Shown: positions 25,576-33,728, numbered from the stretch's first letter. The stretch: DNA of 64,000 nt from Georgenia_A wangjunii (GCF_036421915.1 NZ_JAZGOM010000008.1), one strand, 5' to 3'. Notes: generated by a model from the letters alone, not told the origin. Numbers and translations: made by a program.

Positions 25576-26055
25576 CTACTCCCCCAGCTCGCGGCGCAGG
25601 GCGTCGAGCTCGACGACGTCGTACCAGAGGAGGTCACGCTCGGCGGCGCGCTCGAGGGCGTCGTCGTCGCCCGCCACGGCCGCCGCCACGTCCTCGGCCG
25701 CCCCGGGCTCGTCGACGTGGATGCTGACGACGTCGCGCCACGTGACGGGCGCCGTCAGCTCGACGGCGCTGGGGAGGCGGTCGTCGTCGGGAGACCAGCG
25801 CTGGACGGCGACGTGCACGTGGTTCTCGGGGACGTCCGCCGCGACGACGACCCGGCGGGGCACGGCCGACCCGCGCTCGCGGAGGCGAGTGACGCTCTCG
25901 TCGGCGGCGGCGAGCACGGCGGCCTCGGCGAGCCCCTCCTCGTCCTCGTCGGGCAGCGCCGAGGTCAGCGCGGGCGTGACGGCGTGCGCCCAGCGGACGG
26001 GGAGCCCGTCGGGCTCGGCGAGGTCAGCAGCAGCGGCGGGGACGTAGATGCGCAT
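25576..26055 (-). CDS. DUF6912-type conserved hypothetical protein
   Basis: This 159-residue protein begins MRIYVPAAAADLAEPDGLPV and contains RWAHAVTPALTSALPDEDEE, both typical of an actinobacterial family of unknown function. The sequence is acidic, has no membrane segment and shows no catalytic motif. It lies nine bases beyond the convergent sbcC stop and just downstream of the CpaE-like gene (five-base gap), so it is probably the last gene of that operon. Confidence 0.7.
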   Translation of the reverse strand: MRIYVPAAAADLAEPDGLPVRWAHAVTPALTSALPDEDEEGLAEAAVLAAADESVTRLRERGSAVPRRVVVAADVPENHVHVAVQRWSPDDDRLPSAVELTAPVTWRDVVSIHVDEPGAAEDVAAAVAGDDDALERAAERDLLWYDVVELDALRRELGE

Positions 26056-26060
26056 GCGGC

Positions 26061-27794
26061 TCAGTGTTGCCCACGCCGGCGTGTCCGTGCGGCACGTCGA
26101 CGCTCCTTGCGCGTCACGGCGGTCCCGGCCAGGCGCCCGGCGAGCCCCGTGAACGGGGCCCGGGCCGGTGAGCCCTGCGCCCCCTGGACGAGGGTCTCGC
26201 CCACGAGGACGCACCGGTCGAGGGCCGCCCGGTCGTCCGGTACGAGGACGGCGTCCTCCACCCCGGCGAAGCGGACGAGCGCCTCGTGGATGGAGCGCTC
26301 GGGCTGCGGCCCGGCCGCCGAGACCCGCACACGGTTGACGAGCACGACCCGCTCCGCGCCCGGCGCGCACACAGCGCGGTCGGCGAGGTCGTGCAGGGCG
26401 GTGACGAGCCGGTGGATCCCGACCGGTTCCCCGGCCCCCACGACCACCACGACGTCGGCGGCGGCGAGCGCCGAGAGCGTCGCCTGGTGCCGGCGGGGAC
26501 CGAAGGACGCCTCGAAGCCCGCGCCGGCGCCCTCGATCCCGGCCCCGGTGTCGACGACCGTCCAGGCGGCGAGCTCGCGCGCCCGCTCCCACACGACCTC
26601 GAGGGACGTCGGCGGGAGCTCCCGCCAACGGTCGGCGCGGGTGAGTCCGGACAGCACCCGGAACCCGTCCACGGTGAGGCAGGCGCGCGCGAGGGCGGCG
26701 CGGTCGAGGCGACCGTTCGCCGCAGCGCGCGCGGCGGCCGCGATCCCGGCCGTCTCGTCGAGGAGGCCGAGCACCTGCGCCACGCTCGGGGCCTCGGTGT
26801 CGGCGTCGACGAGGAGGCAGGACCCGCCCGCCGCGGCGAGCTCGGCGGCGAGGTTGACCGCGACCGTCGTGCGCCCCGGTGCGCCAGGTGGTCCCCACAC
26901 GACGACGAGCCGACCCGGGCGCGCGCCGTCGTCCGCGTCGTCCGCGCCGCCCGCGCTCGCCGCGCCGTCCGTGCCGCCCGCGCCGTCCGCGCCGTCCGTG
27001 CCGCCCGTGCTGTCCGCGACTGCCCGAGGGGACCCGGGCACGGGCGCACCCGGCACCTCCGCCGGGGACGCACCGCGTGAACGGCGACTCCCCCGCACGC
27101 GGCGAGGACCGCCCGGTGCCCCGGCGCCGGCCCCCTGCTCCGCCTCCACGCGGGAGGCACCCATCGCACCCGGCGCGCCTGGGGACGCATCGGTGAGCCT
27201 GGGCGTCGCCCCAGCCCCGCCCGGCCCCGTCGAGCTGGCCGCCGCCGGGCCGAGGCCCGCCGGCGCCGTCGACGCGGCCCCGTCCGCGTCCGGACCCGCC
27301 GGGACGGGCCCCGTCGTGCTGGTCCCCGCCCCGCCAGGGGCCGCCGCGCCGGGGCGCCCGGGGCCGGGGGCCGCGGGGTCTCGTCCCGCAGCGCCGGGGG
27401 TCGCGGCGCTGGCCCCCGCCGAGGCGTCCGCGTCGGGCGCCGCGTCCGCGACCGCGGCTGCCTGCACGGCCTCGGCCCATGCGGTGACGGGCGAGCGCGC
27501 GTCGAGGACCACCCGGGCACCGAGGCCGCGGCAGCGCTCGGTGTCACCGACGGCCGCGACGAGGACGGCGCGCACCCCCGCCGCCGTCAGGCGACCGACG
27601 AGCGTCCGGTCCACCCCGGCCAGGTCCCCGGACAGGACCGCGACGGCACCGAGCCCGGCAAGCGCCGCCGCGAGCACCTCGGGCACGTCCGCGCACCGGC
27701 GCACCACCCGTACCCCCGTCCCGGGCGCGTCGAGCAGCCGGACGAGCTCGCCCTCCCGCGCGCCGGTGACGGCGAGCAGGACCCCGGTGCTCAT
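26061..27794 (-). CDS. CpaE/MinD-like P-loop ATPase with long Pro/Ala linker
   Basis: This 577-residue protein has three parts: an N-terminal receiver-like domain (about 1-135, VLLAVTGAREGELVRLL), about 150 residues rich in Pro, Gly and Ala, and a ParA/MinD-type ATPase. The P-loop reads WGPPGAPGRTT near 297, with Arg where the deviant Walker A normally has Lys. VDADTEAPSVAQVLGLLD and VVDTGAGIEG follow as switch and Walker B regions. Its ATG overlaps the SAF gene stop (ATGA). CpaE partners act in pilus or envelope assembly, but no tad pilus genes are visible here. Confidence 0.75.
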   Translation of the reverse strand: MSTGVLLAVTGAREGELVRLLDAPGTGVRVVRRCADVPEVLAAALAGLGAVAVLSGDLAGVDRTLVGRLTAAGVRAVLVAAVGDTERCRGLGARVVLDARSPVTAWAEAVQAAAVADAAPDADASAGASAATPGAAGRDPAAPGPGRPGAAAPGGAGTSTTGPVPAGPDADGAASTAPAGLGPAAASSTGPGGAGATPRLTDASPGAPGAMGASRVEAEQGAGAGAPGGPRRVRGSRRSRGASPAEVPGAPVPGSPRAVADSTGGTDGADGAGGTDGAASAGGADDADDGARPGRLVVVWGPPGAPGRTTVAVNLAAELAAAGGSCLLVDADTEAPSVAQVLGLLDETAGIAAAARAAANGRLDRAALARACLTVDGFRVLSGLTRADRWRELPPTSLEVVWERARELAAWTVVDTGAGIEGAGAGFEASFGPRRHQATLSALAAADVVVVVGAGEPVGIHRLVTALHDLADRAVCAPGAERVVLVNRVRVSAAGPQPERSIHEALVRFAGVEDAVLVPDDRAALDRCVLVGETLVQGAQGSPARAPFTGLAGRLAGTAVTRKERRRAARTRRRGQH

Positions 27795-28432
27795 CCGCCG
27801 GGCACCGGCACGACCACGACGGCCCCGTCCCCGCTCACGGCGTCGAGGACCCCGGGGAGCTCCGCGAGCGGGACGAGCACCTCGACGGACGTCCCACTCC
27901 CACCGGTGAAGAGGGTGTCGGCCTCGACGAGGTCGGCGACGACGAGATCTCCCGCGAGGAGCGTCGGGGTGGGCCGTTCCTCGAGGTCCCCGGGGCGTGC
28001 CGGGTGCGTGAGCCAGAGGTCGACGACCGATCCCTTGCCGAGCCCGCTCGGCACCGACCCGGACAGCGGTACGACGACCGGGCGCAGCGCGAGCACGTCC
28101 TCGCTGCTCACGGCCGCGGCGGGGACCATCTCGCCCGGGCCGACGACGCGGGTCACCACCGCGTCCGCGGGCAGCCCGTCGGCGACGCGGAGGTACGCGC
28201 CCTCCGTCCCCGGACTCGTCTGCACGACGCGGACACGGCGCTCGGTGAGCCGGTCGCCGGGCGCCAGCGCCGAGTCCGCGGCGTAGACCTCGACGGTGCG
28301 CGAGGCATCACCGACCACCCACGCGCCGAGGGCGACGGAGGCCGCCACGAGCAGGATGCCCACGCCGAGCCGAGGGTCGCGCCACGTCGGGCGCCTGATC
28401 CGCCGGGCGGCGGGACTCTCCTCGCTGCTCAT
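27791..28432 (-). CDS. SAF-domain membrane protein (CpaB/RcpC-like)
   Basis: Starting at ATG 28432 with GGGGGAG five bases upstream gives 213 residues; a longer frame lacks a ribosome site. An N-terminal hydrophobic helix (LGVGILLVAASVALGAWVVG) anchors it. A SAF domain follows (YAADSALAPGDRLTERRVRV, VVTRVVGPGEMVPAAAV), then an RcpC-like beta-rich part (VPLSGSVPSGLGKGSVVDLWL). In pili this fold binds glycan near the secretin; here it may bind peptidoglycan. It is the first gene of the SAF-CpaE-DUF6912 operon. Confidence 0.78.
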   Translation of the reverse strand: MSSEESPAARRIRRPTWRDPRLGVGILLVAASVALGAWVVGDASRTVEVYAADSALAPGDRLTERRVRVVQTSPGTEGAYLRVADGLPADAVVTRVVGPGEMVPAAAVSSEDVLALRPVVVPLSGSVPSGLGKGSVVDLWLTHPARPGDLEERPTPTLLAGDLVVADLVEADTLFTGGSGTSVEVLVPLAELPGVLDAVSGDGAVVVVPVPGG

Positions 28433-28548
28433 GGGCTCCCCCTCGTTGGTGCCGGCACCGATGAGAGACATCGTGCCGGTCCGGGGGCCGGATAAGCCAG
28501 AGTCATCCACAGCGGTCTGTCGTCCCGGTCACTGCGGTGGACCGGTGA

Positions 28549-28554
28549 GACACT
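28549..28554 (+). promoter_or_regulatory. Weak leaderless -10 candidate (HTH gene)
   Basis: GACACT lies six bases before ATG 28561 with no ribosome site between. It matches the A and final T of TANNNT only, so this call is weak. Confidence 0.25.
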
Positions 28555-28560
28555 GACGCC

Positions 28561-28773
28561 ATGCCGCGCTTCCTCTCGCTCGCCGACGTCGCCGAGGAGC
28601 TCTCGGTGTCCGTCGCGCAGGCCCGTGCCCTCGTCCACTCCGGCGAGCTCCCGGCGATCCAGGTCGGCGGGCGTGGCATCTGGCGGGTCGAGGCGGTGGC
28701 GCTCGAGGAGTACATCCAGCGCCAGTACGCCCGTGCGCGGGCCCGGCGGGAGAACGCCGACGCCCCCGACTGA
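28561..28773 (+). CDS. Small excisionase/MerR-like helix-turn-helix protein
   Basis: This 70-residue protein is almost entirely a winged-helix domain: FLSLADVAEELSVSVAQARA forms the helix-turn-helix and LPAIQVGGRGIWRVEAVALE the wing and following strand. This matches the excisionase-type HTH family that includes the developmental regulator BldC. The tail is basic (RQYARARARREN). It is divergent from the SAF gene and may regulate it. No phage genes are nearby, so it is more likely a housekeeping regulator than an excisionase. Confidence 0.8.
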   Translation: MPRFLSLADVAEELSVSVAQARALVHSGELPAIQVGGRGIWRVEAVALEEYIQRQYARARARRENADAPD

Positions 28774-28775
28774 CC

Positions 28776-28791
28776 GGCCGCGCGGACGGCC
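28776..28791. terminator. Small convergent hairpin
   Basis: GGCCG - CGCGGA - CGGCC lies in the 18-base gap between two convergent genes. The stem is only 5 bp, so it is a weak bidirectional terminator candidate. Confidence 0.3.
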
Positions 28792-29328
28792 CTAGCTCGT
28801 CCGCACGGTGAGGAGGTGGCGCAGCGCCACCGTGACGACGGCGCGGCTCCCGGCCTGCCCTGGCACCTGTGGCCCCTCGACGTGCACGTCGACGTGGTCG
28901 AGGCGCACCCGCAGGATCCACCCTCGGTGCTCACCGGCCATCGTGCGGACGACGACGCGGGCCTCCTCGCGGGCGAGCGCGCGCAACGCGTGACCGATCC
29001 GCAGCCGGCGCTCGACGCCGCCCGGCTCGGGCGCGACCTCACCGAGGGGCCATGCCGCGACGACGGCCTCGAGGGGCACGAGCACCCGGCGCTGCCCCTC
29101 GCCGACGAGGAGCCACTGGGGCGCCGCGTCGACGACGACGCCGCGCACGTCGCTGCCGTCGACGAGGCGGATCGTCAGCGGGTGCCCACGGCGGGCGCGC
29201 AACCTGTCCGAGAGGGCCGCGCGGGCCATCTCGGCCTCGGCGAGATCGACGACGAGGTCGTCGTCGAGGTCGCGAGCCGCGTCCTCGAACTGGGCCTCGA
29301 GGTCTCCGAAGAGGGCTTCCCAGCGCAC
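28792..29328 (-). CDS. Conserved hypothetical protein, possibly Sm-like fold
   Basis: I do not recognise this 178-residue protein by name. The N-terminus is an acidic helix (ALFGDLEAQFEDAARDLDDD). A beta-rich middle follows, HPLTIRLVDGSDVRGVVVDA then APQWLLVGEGQRRVLVPLEA, resembling the strand pattern of Sm/LSm or RNA-binding barrels. A second beta-rich segment (VVRTMAGEHRGWILRVRLDH) looks like a related repeat. There is no signal peptide or catalytic motif. It converges with the HTH gene. Confidence 0.6.
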   Translation of the reverse strand: MRWEALFGDLEAQFEDAARDLDDDLVVDLAEAEMARAALSDRLRARRGHPLTIRLVDGSDVRGVVVDAAPQWLLVGEGQRRVLVPLEAVVAAWPLGEVAPEPGGVERRLRIGHALRALAREEARVVVRTMAGEHRGWILRVRLDHVDVHVEGPQVPGQAGSRAVVTVALRHLLTVRTS

Positions 29329-29454
29329 GTCCCCACGCTAGAGCCGGACAGCCCGCAGGGACGCAGATCCGTCCACAGACCTCGCCCGCGGTAGACAGCC
29401 ACGGCGGACAGGCGTACACCTAGACACCTCAAATCGCATCAACCGTCATCAAAT

Positions 29455-30696
29455 GTGTCGATGCGCGACGACAGGCGGACGGGGGACGGCGTGGGCACAC
29501 GGAGCCTCACCGGCGCGCTGCTCCTCGCGACGGCCCTCACGGCCGGGCTCGCGCTTGCTGCGCTCACCCTGGCCGCGCAGGTCCGCACCGCGCCGACCGC
29601 CGACGCCGTCGTCGCCGCCTCCGTCGTGGGTCTCGGGGTCCTCGTCGCGGCCTGGTACGCCGTCACCGCCGCCCTCGCCCTGGCGCTGAGGGCCGCACGC
29701 GCGCTGGGCGTCGGCGTCGCCACCCTCGAGGACGCGCTCCTGCGGGCGGGCGCCCCGGTCCTGCGCCACGCCGCGGTCGTCGGCGCCTACGCGGGCCTCG
29801 GCCTCACGCTCACCGTGGCGCCGGCCGTCGCCAGCGCCGAGGGCCCGTCCGCGCCGGCGACCGCGGCGGCTGCCCTCCCCGCGGACCTCGGGCCCGGGGC
29901 TCCCGCCCCTGCCGATGTGCCGCTCGACGTCGGCATCCCCGGTGACGCACCCGGAGCGGCGAGTCCCTCCGGCGGCCGCGTCGGGGCCGACATCCCCGGC
30001 ACCTCCGTGCACGCTGCCCCCTCCGGCGCCCCGGGCGCGGCCGCCCCCGTCGCGGCACCGTCCCCGCACGTCCCCTCCGACCTCGTCCCGGGCGGATCGG
30101 CACCGACGGGCCCGGCGTCGACCGGGCCGGCACCGCCGCCCCCGACGGACGCCGGCGCTGCTACCGGCACCGGCGTCCTCGGTGACCGCACGGGCAGCGA
30201 CGCCCCGACGCGCGACCCGTCGCCCGCGGAGGCCTCGGCCGCACGGCCGGCGGTGCCGGCAGTGCCTGCTGGGCCGGATGAGCCTGCTGTGCCGCTAGGG
30301 CAGGCTGAGCCGGCCGCACCGCGGGGCGCGCCCGCACCCGGAAGCACTGCGGGTACGGCGCCCGGTCCCGGGCCGGCCGAGCGCGGGCCTACGCCGAGCG
30401 TCGAGCCCAGGGCCGATGCACCGGCCACCTCCGGGCACGCCGGCCCGGCCGCCCACGTCGGCCGCGAGTCCGGGACTGTTGCCACCTCCGTGCCGGCGGA
30501 GCGCCGCACGGTGCGTCCCGGCGACTGCCTGTGGTCGATCGCCGCCGCGCACCTCGGCCCGGACGCGGACGACCGTGCCGTCGCCGCCGCCTGGCCCCTG
30601 TGGTACGCCGCCAACGCGGCGACCATCGGCCCCGATCCCGACCTCATCCACCCTGGCCAGATCCTCCTGGCCCCGACCGAGGAGAACGACCGATGA
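29455..30696 (+). CDS. LysM-domain membrane protein with Pro/Ala-rich stalk
   Basis: Up to 413 residues; the start is uncertain (GTG 29455, ATG 29461, or GTG 29491, the last preceded by GGGGGA). Two or three membrane helices (LLLATALTAGLALAALTLAA, VVASVVGLGVLVAAWYAVTA, LRHAAVVGAYAGLGLTLTVA) precede about 220 residues rich in Pro, Ala, Gly and Thr. The C-terminus holds a peptidoglycan-binding LysM-like domain (VRPGDCLWSIAAAHLG, LIHPGQILLAP). It probably spans membrane and wall. Its stop overlaps the next start (ATGA), so it is co-translated with the Rv3235-like protein. The upstream 120 bases are unusually AT-rich but show no clear promoter. Confidence 0.75.
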   Translation: MSMRDDRRTGDGVGTRSLTGALLLATALTAGLALAALTLAAQVRTAPTADAVVAASVVGLGVLVAAWYAVTAALALALRAARALGVGVATLEDALLRAGAPVLRHAAVVGAYAGLGLTLTVAPAVASAEGPSAPATAAAALPADLGPGAPAPADVPLDVGIPGDAPGAASPSGGRVGADIPGTSVHAAPSGAPGAAAPVAAPSPHVPSDLVPGGSAPTGPASTGPAPPPPTDAGAATGTGVLGDRTGSDAPTRDPSPAEASAARPAVPAVPAGPDEPAVPLGQAEPAAPRGAPAPGSTAGTAPGPGPAERGPTPSVEPRADAPATSGHAGPAAHVGRESGTVATSVPAERRTVRPGDCLWSIAAAHLGPDADDRAVAAAWPLWYAANAATIGPDPDLIHPGQILLAPTEENDR

Positions 30697-31226
30697 CGAC
30701 GACGACGCTGCGGCGCCCGACGACCACCCGGGGTGAACCGGTGCCCGCCGCCGGGCGGCCCGGCACCCCGGTCCTGCCCCGCACGAGCACCGCGGCGCCG
30801 TGGGACCGCGTCCGGTTCAGTGCCACGACGACCTCGGAGCCAGAGGCGTCCGCCCTCGTGGGCACCGTGCCGGGGCGTACCCCCGACGCTCCGCCGCTGC
30901 CGGACCCGGCACCGTGGGCGGGGTCGCTCGTGCGGGCCGCCGTCGAGGTCCTCGTCGGCACCCGGCCGGTCAGCCAGCTCACGCGGTGGCTCTCCGCCGA
31001 CCTCTACGAAGCGCTGGCCCGCCGCGCGGGGCTCGCGGTGCGCATCCTCGGCCGCCCGAGCACGGCCCGCCAGGCACGGATCCAGCACGTCCACGTGTGC
31101 GTGGTGCGCCCGGACGTGTGCGAGGCGTCCGTCGTCGTCCACGACGGGCAGCGCGTGCGGGCGGCCGCGGTGCGCCTGGAGGTGCACCGCGGCCGGTGGC
31201 GGGCGACCGCCCTGGAGATCGGCTGA
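30693..31226 (+). CDS. Rv3235-family protein
   Basis: This 177-residue protein has a Thr/Pro-rich N-terminal half and a conserved C-terminal domain (VRAAVEVLVGTRPVSQLTRW and HVHVCVVRPDVCEASVVVHD) that matches the actinobacterial Rv3235 family, whose function is unknown. In mycobacteria the family gene lies near secA1, as here. It starts with ATG in a 4-base overlap with the LysM gene, so the two products likely work together. There is no membrane segment. Confidence 0.75.
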   Translation: MTTTTLRRPTTTRGEPVPAAGRPGTPVLPRTSTAAPWDRVRFSATTTSEPEASALVGTVPGRTPDAPPLPDPAPWAGSLVRAAVEVLVGTRPVSQLTRWLSADLYEALARRAGLAVRILGRPSTARQARIQHVHVCVVRPDVCEASVVVHDGQRVRAAAVRLEVHRGRWRATALEIG

Positions 31227-31241
31227 GGGCCGGCCTCAGCC
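31221..31241. terminator. Bidirectional hairpin spanning two convergent stop codons
   Basis: GGCTGAGG (31221-31228) pairs with CCTCAGCC (31234-31241) around GCCGG. The arms contain the TGA stop codons of the Rv3235-like gene and of the convergent FMN reductase, whose coding ends are nine bases apart. Confidence 0.55.
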
Positions 31242-31850
31242 CTCGATGCCGCCGAGCATCTGGGCGAAGGAGGGCACGTCGCCGAAGGCGTCCGCGGGGC
31301 CGGCGTTCTGCCGGGCCGCGACCATCTCGGCGAGCTCGCGCCCCGCACGGGTGATGCGCCGCGCGAGGTCGTCCCCCTCGCCCGCCCAGTCGTCCGTGGC
31401 GGCGAAGACCGACGTCGTCGCGACGTCGGCGCGCAGGTAGGTGAACAGCGGGCGCACCGAGTACTCGAGGGCGAGGGAGTGGCGCTGGGTGCCGCCCGTC
31501 GCCCCGAGAAGCACCGGCATGCCGGTGAGGGACTCCTTGTCGAGAACGTCGACGAAGGACTTGAACAGGCCCGAGTACGTCGTCGTGAAGAGCGGGGTGA
31601 CGGCAATGACGCCGTCGGCGCCGGTGACCGTCTCGAGCACGCCCCGCAGGTCCCCGCTCGGGAACCCGGTGAGCATCGCGTTGACGACGTCGTGGGCGAC
31701 GTCGCGCAGCTCGACGGTCGTGACCTCGGCGGAGACGCCGCGGGAACCGAGCTCGGCGACGGTCGCCGCCGCGAGACGGTCCGCGAGGAGGCGGGTGGAC
31801 GAGGGCTGGCCGATCCCGGCCGAGACGACGGCGATGGTGCGCGTGCTCAT
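31236..31850 (-). CDS. CE1759-type NADPH-dependent FMN reductase
   Basis: This 204-residue flavodoxin-like reductase has the phosphate-binding start VVSAGIGQPSSTRLLADRLA, the middle motif VTPLFTTTYSGLFKSFVDVL and GATGGTQRHSLALEYSVRPL. It matches the FMN reductase member of the CE1758/CE1759 duo of actinobacteria, in which it supplies reduced flavin to the adjacent LLM monooxygenase. The partner starts upstream on the same strand with a 26-base gap. The oxidised substrate is unknown. Confidence 0.9.
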   Translation of the reverse strand: MSTRTIAVVSAGIGQPSSTRLLADRLAAATVAELGSRGVSAEVTTVELRDVAHDVVNAMLTGFPSGDLRGVLETVTGADGVIAVTPLFTTTYSGLFKSFVDVLDKESLTGMPVLLGATGGTQRHSLALEYSVRPLFTYLRADVATTSVFAATDDWAGEGDDLARRITRAGRELAEMVAARQNAGPADAFGDVPSFAQMLGGIEG

Positions 31851-31876
31851 GGTGGTCTCCTTGTGCGTCGTCGTTC

Positions 31877-33064
31877 TCAGAGCCCGAACGCCGCGCCGGC
31901 GGCCTGCGCCGCCACCGCGTCGTCCTCGGCGGTCTTGCCGGTCCAGTGGTCCTGCGCGGCCGGGGCGCTCGCCTCGGCGGCGCCGGCGGCGCGGGCGGCC
32001 GCGACGCGCTGAGCGTGCGAGGGCGGGTCGCTCGGCACGTGGGCGGGGCGCTTGGCCTCCATCTCCTTGCGCAGGACGGGCACGACCTCCCCGCCGAGGA
32101 TGTCGAGCTGCTCGAGGACGGTCTTGAGCGGCAGGCCTGCGTGGTCCATGAGGAAGAGCTGGCGCTGGTAGTGCCCGACGTGGTCGCTCATCGCGGCGTA
32201 ACGGTCGATGACCTCCTGCGGGCTGCCGACCGTGAGCGGGGTCTGGGCGCTGAAGTCCTCGAGCGACGGGCCGTGCCCGTAGACGGGCGCGTTGTCGAAG
32301 TAGGGCCGGAACTCGTTGACGGCGTCCTGGGAGCGGGCGCGCATGAAGACCTGGCCGCCGAGGCCGACGACGGCCTGGTCCGCGGGGCCGTGGCCGTAGT
32401 GCTCGTAGCGCTTGCGGTAGTAGGCGACCATCTTCTCCGTGTGGTCCATGGGCCAGAAGATGTTGTTGTGGAAGAAGCCGTCGCCGTAGTAGGCGGCCTG
32501 CTCGGCGATCTCGGGGCTACGGATGGAGCCGTGCCACACGAATGGCGCGACGCCGTCGAGCGGGCGCGGGGTCGAGGTGAAGCCCTGGAGCGGGGTGCGG
32601 AACTTGCCCTGCCAGCTGACGACCTCCTCGTCCCACAGCCTGCGCAGGAGCGCGTAGTTCTCGATGGCGAGGTTGATCCCCTCGCGGATGTCCTTGCCGA
32701 ACCACGGGTAGACCGGGCCGGTGTTGCCGCGGCCCATCATGAGGTCCATGCGGCCGTCGGCGATGACCTGGAGCATCGCGTAGTCCTCGGCGATCTTCAC
32801 CGGGTCGTTCGTCGTGATGAGGGTCGTCGCGGTCGAGAGGATGATGCGCTCGGTCTTCGCGGCGAGGTAGCCGAGCATCGTCGTCGGCGACGACGCGACG
32901 AAGGGCGGGTTGTGGTGCTCACCCGTGGCGAAGACGTCGAGCCCCACCTCCTCGGCGTGCTGGGCGATCGTGAGCATCGCGCGCACCCGCTCCGTGTCCG
33001 TCGGCGTGCGGCCGGTGGTGGGGTCGGTGGTGATGTCGCTGACGGTGAAGATCCCGAACTGCAT
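31877..33064 (-). CDS. CE1758-type LLM class flavin-dependent monooxygenase
   Basis: Starting at ATG 33064 behind GAGGG gives 395 residues; the start matches the family opening MQFGIFTVSDITTDPTTGRT. It is a luciferase-like TIM barrel with FATGEHHNPPFVASSPTTML, MGRGNTGPVYPW and FVWHGSIRSPEIAEQAAYYG. It uses reduced FMN from the adjacent reductase to oxidise an unknown substrate. The C-terminus is Ala-rich. A perfect inverted repeat lies 20-31 bases upstream and may be the operator of this duo. Confidence 0.92.
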   Translation of the reverse strand: MQFGIFTVSDITTDPTTGRTPTDTERVRAMLTIAQHAEEVGLDVFATGEHHNPPFVASSPTTMLGYLAAKTERIILSTATTLITTNDPVKIAEDYAMLQVIADGRMDLMMGRGNTGPVYPWFGKDIREGINLAIENYALLRRLWDEEVVSWQGKFRTPLQGFTSTPRPLDGVAPFVWHGSIRSPEIAEQAAYYGDGFFHNNIFWPMDHTEKMVAYYRKRYEHYGHGPADQAVVGLGGQVFMRARSQDAVNEFRPYFDNAPVYGHGPSLEDFSAQTPLTVGSPQEVIDRYAAMSDHVGHYQRQLFLMDHAGLPLKTVLEQLDILGGEVVPVLRKEMEAKRPAHVPSDPPSHAQRVAAARAAGAAEASAPAAQDHWTGKTAEDDAVAAQAAGAAFGL

Positions 33065-33083
33065 GTCTGCCCTCGCTAGGTCA

Positions 33084-33095
33084 ATGCATTTGCAT
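33084..33095 (-). promoter_or_regulatory. Palindromic operator candidate upstream of LLM duo
   Basis: ATGCA-TT-TGCAT is a perfect 5-bp inverted repeat in a locally AT-rich stretch, directly followed by a second partial palindrome (TGTACA). It lies 20-31 bases before the start codon, where a repressor would block transcription or initiation. No regulator gene is adjacent. Confidence 0.4.
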
Positions 33096-33163
33096 GTACA
33101 CAAGGGTGAACCGACAACCATGCCGGTCTATTCCGGGCCGACGGATGCACCCGAGAGACAAGG

Positions 33164-33193
33164 ACGGCGCGGCCTCCGGAGAGGCCGCGCCGT
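33164..33193 (-). terminator. Terminator after cupin gene
   Basis: ACGGCGCGGCCTC - CGGA - GAGGCCGCGCCGT is a perfect 13-bp stem with a 4-base loop, 21 bases beyond the cupin stop on the reverse strand. It separates the cupin from the LLM duo. Confidence 0.88.
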
Positions 33194-33213
33194 TGCGCGA
33201 GCGTGCGCGGGCG

Positions 33214-33615
33214 TCAGCTCGCGGGTGGCTCGTCCTCGCCGGCCTCCTCGGCGGCGTCCGCCTCTTCCTTCGTCGCGTGGACCGCGCCGTCGGCGTGCTC
33301 CGGGGGACCGTAGACCGTGTAGAGCACGAGCGGGTTCTCGCCCGTGTTCGTGAAGTTGTGCTTCGTGCCGGCGGGGACGACGACGATGTCGCCGGGGACG
33401 AGCGACTTCGTCGAGCCCTCGATGACGGCCTTGCCGACGCCGGAGACGAAGGCCAGCACCTGGTCGATGTCCTCGTGGGTCTCCTCGCCGATCTCGCCGC
33501 CGGCCGGGATCGTCATGATGACGAGCTGGGTGTGCTCGCCCGTCCAGAGCACGCGCCGGAAGTCCGCGCTGCGCTCGGCGACGGTCGCGATGGGGAAGTG
33601 GACGATGTCCGTCAT
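33214..33615 (-). CDS. Cupin-domain protein
   Basis: Starting at ATG 33615 (AGGAGAG upstream) gives 133 residues. The double-stranded beta-helix shows both cupin motifs: the first with IPAGGEIGEETHEDIDQVLA (metal-binding H-x-D/E pattern), the second with LVPGDIVVVPAGTKHNFTNT. It is small, cytoplasmic and could bind a metal and a small acid or sugar. The tail is acidic. The substrate is unknown; the gene stands alone between terminators. Confidence 0.85.
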   Translation of the reverse strand: MTDIVHFPIATVAERSADFRRVLWTGEHTQLVIMTIPAGGEIGEETHEDIDQVLAFVSGVGKAVIEGSTKSLVPGDIVVVPAGTKHNFTNTGENPLVLYTVYGPPEHADGAVHATKEEADAAEEAGEDEPPAS

Positions 33616-33691
33616 GGAGCTCTCCTGAGGGTTGATCGGTTGTCGTCCCCAGCCTGGCCGAGGCCGGCCGTCTCCGCCCGCCGAGAGACGA

Positions 33692-33728
33692 CAGGGCCCC
33701 GGCACCATGTCGTGGTGCCGGGGCCCTG
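33692..33728 (-). terminator. Strong terminator of secA
   Basis: CAGGGCCCCGGCACCA (33692-33707) pairs perfectly with TGGTGCCGGGGCCCTG (33713-33728) around a 5-base loop, 13 bases beyond the secA stop. A 16-bp stem is among the strongest in the window. Confidence 0.9.

Noticed and set aside
28561..28773. Phage excisionase
   Set aside because: No integrase or phage genes in the window; BldC-type housekeeping regulators share the fold.
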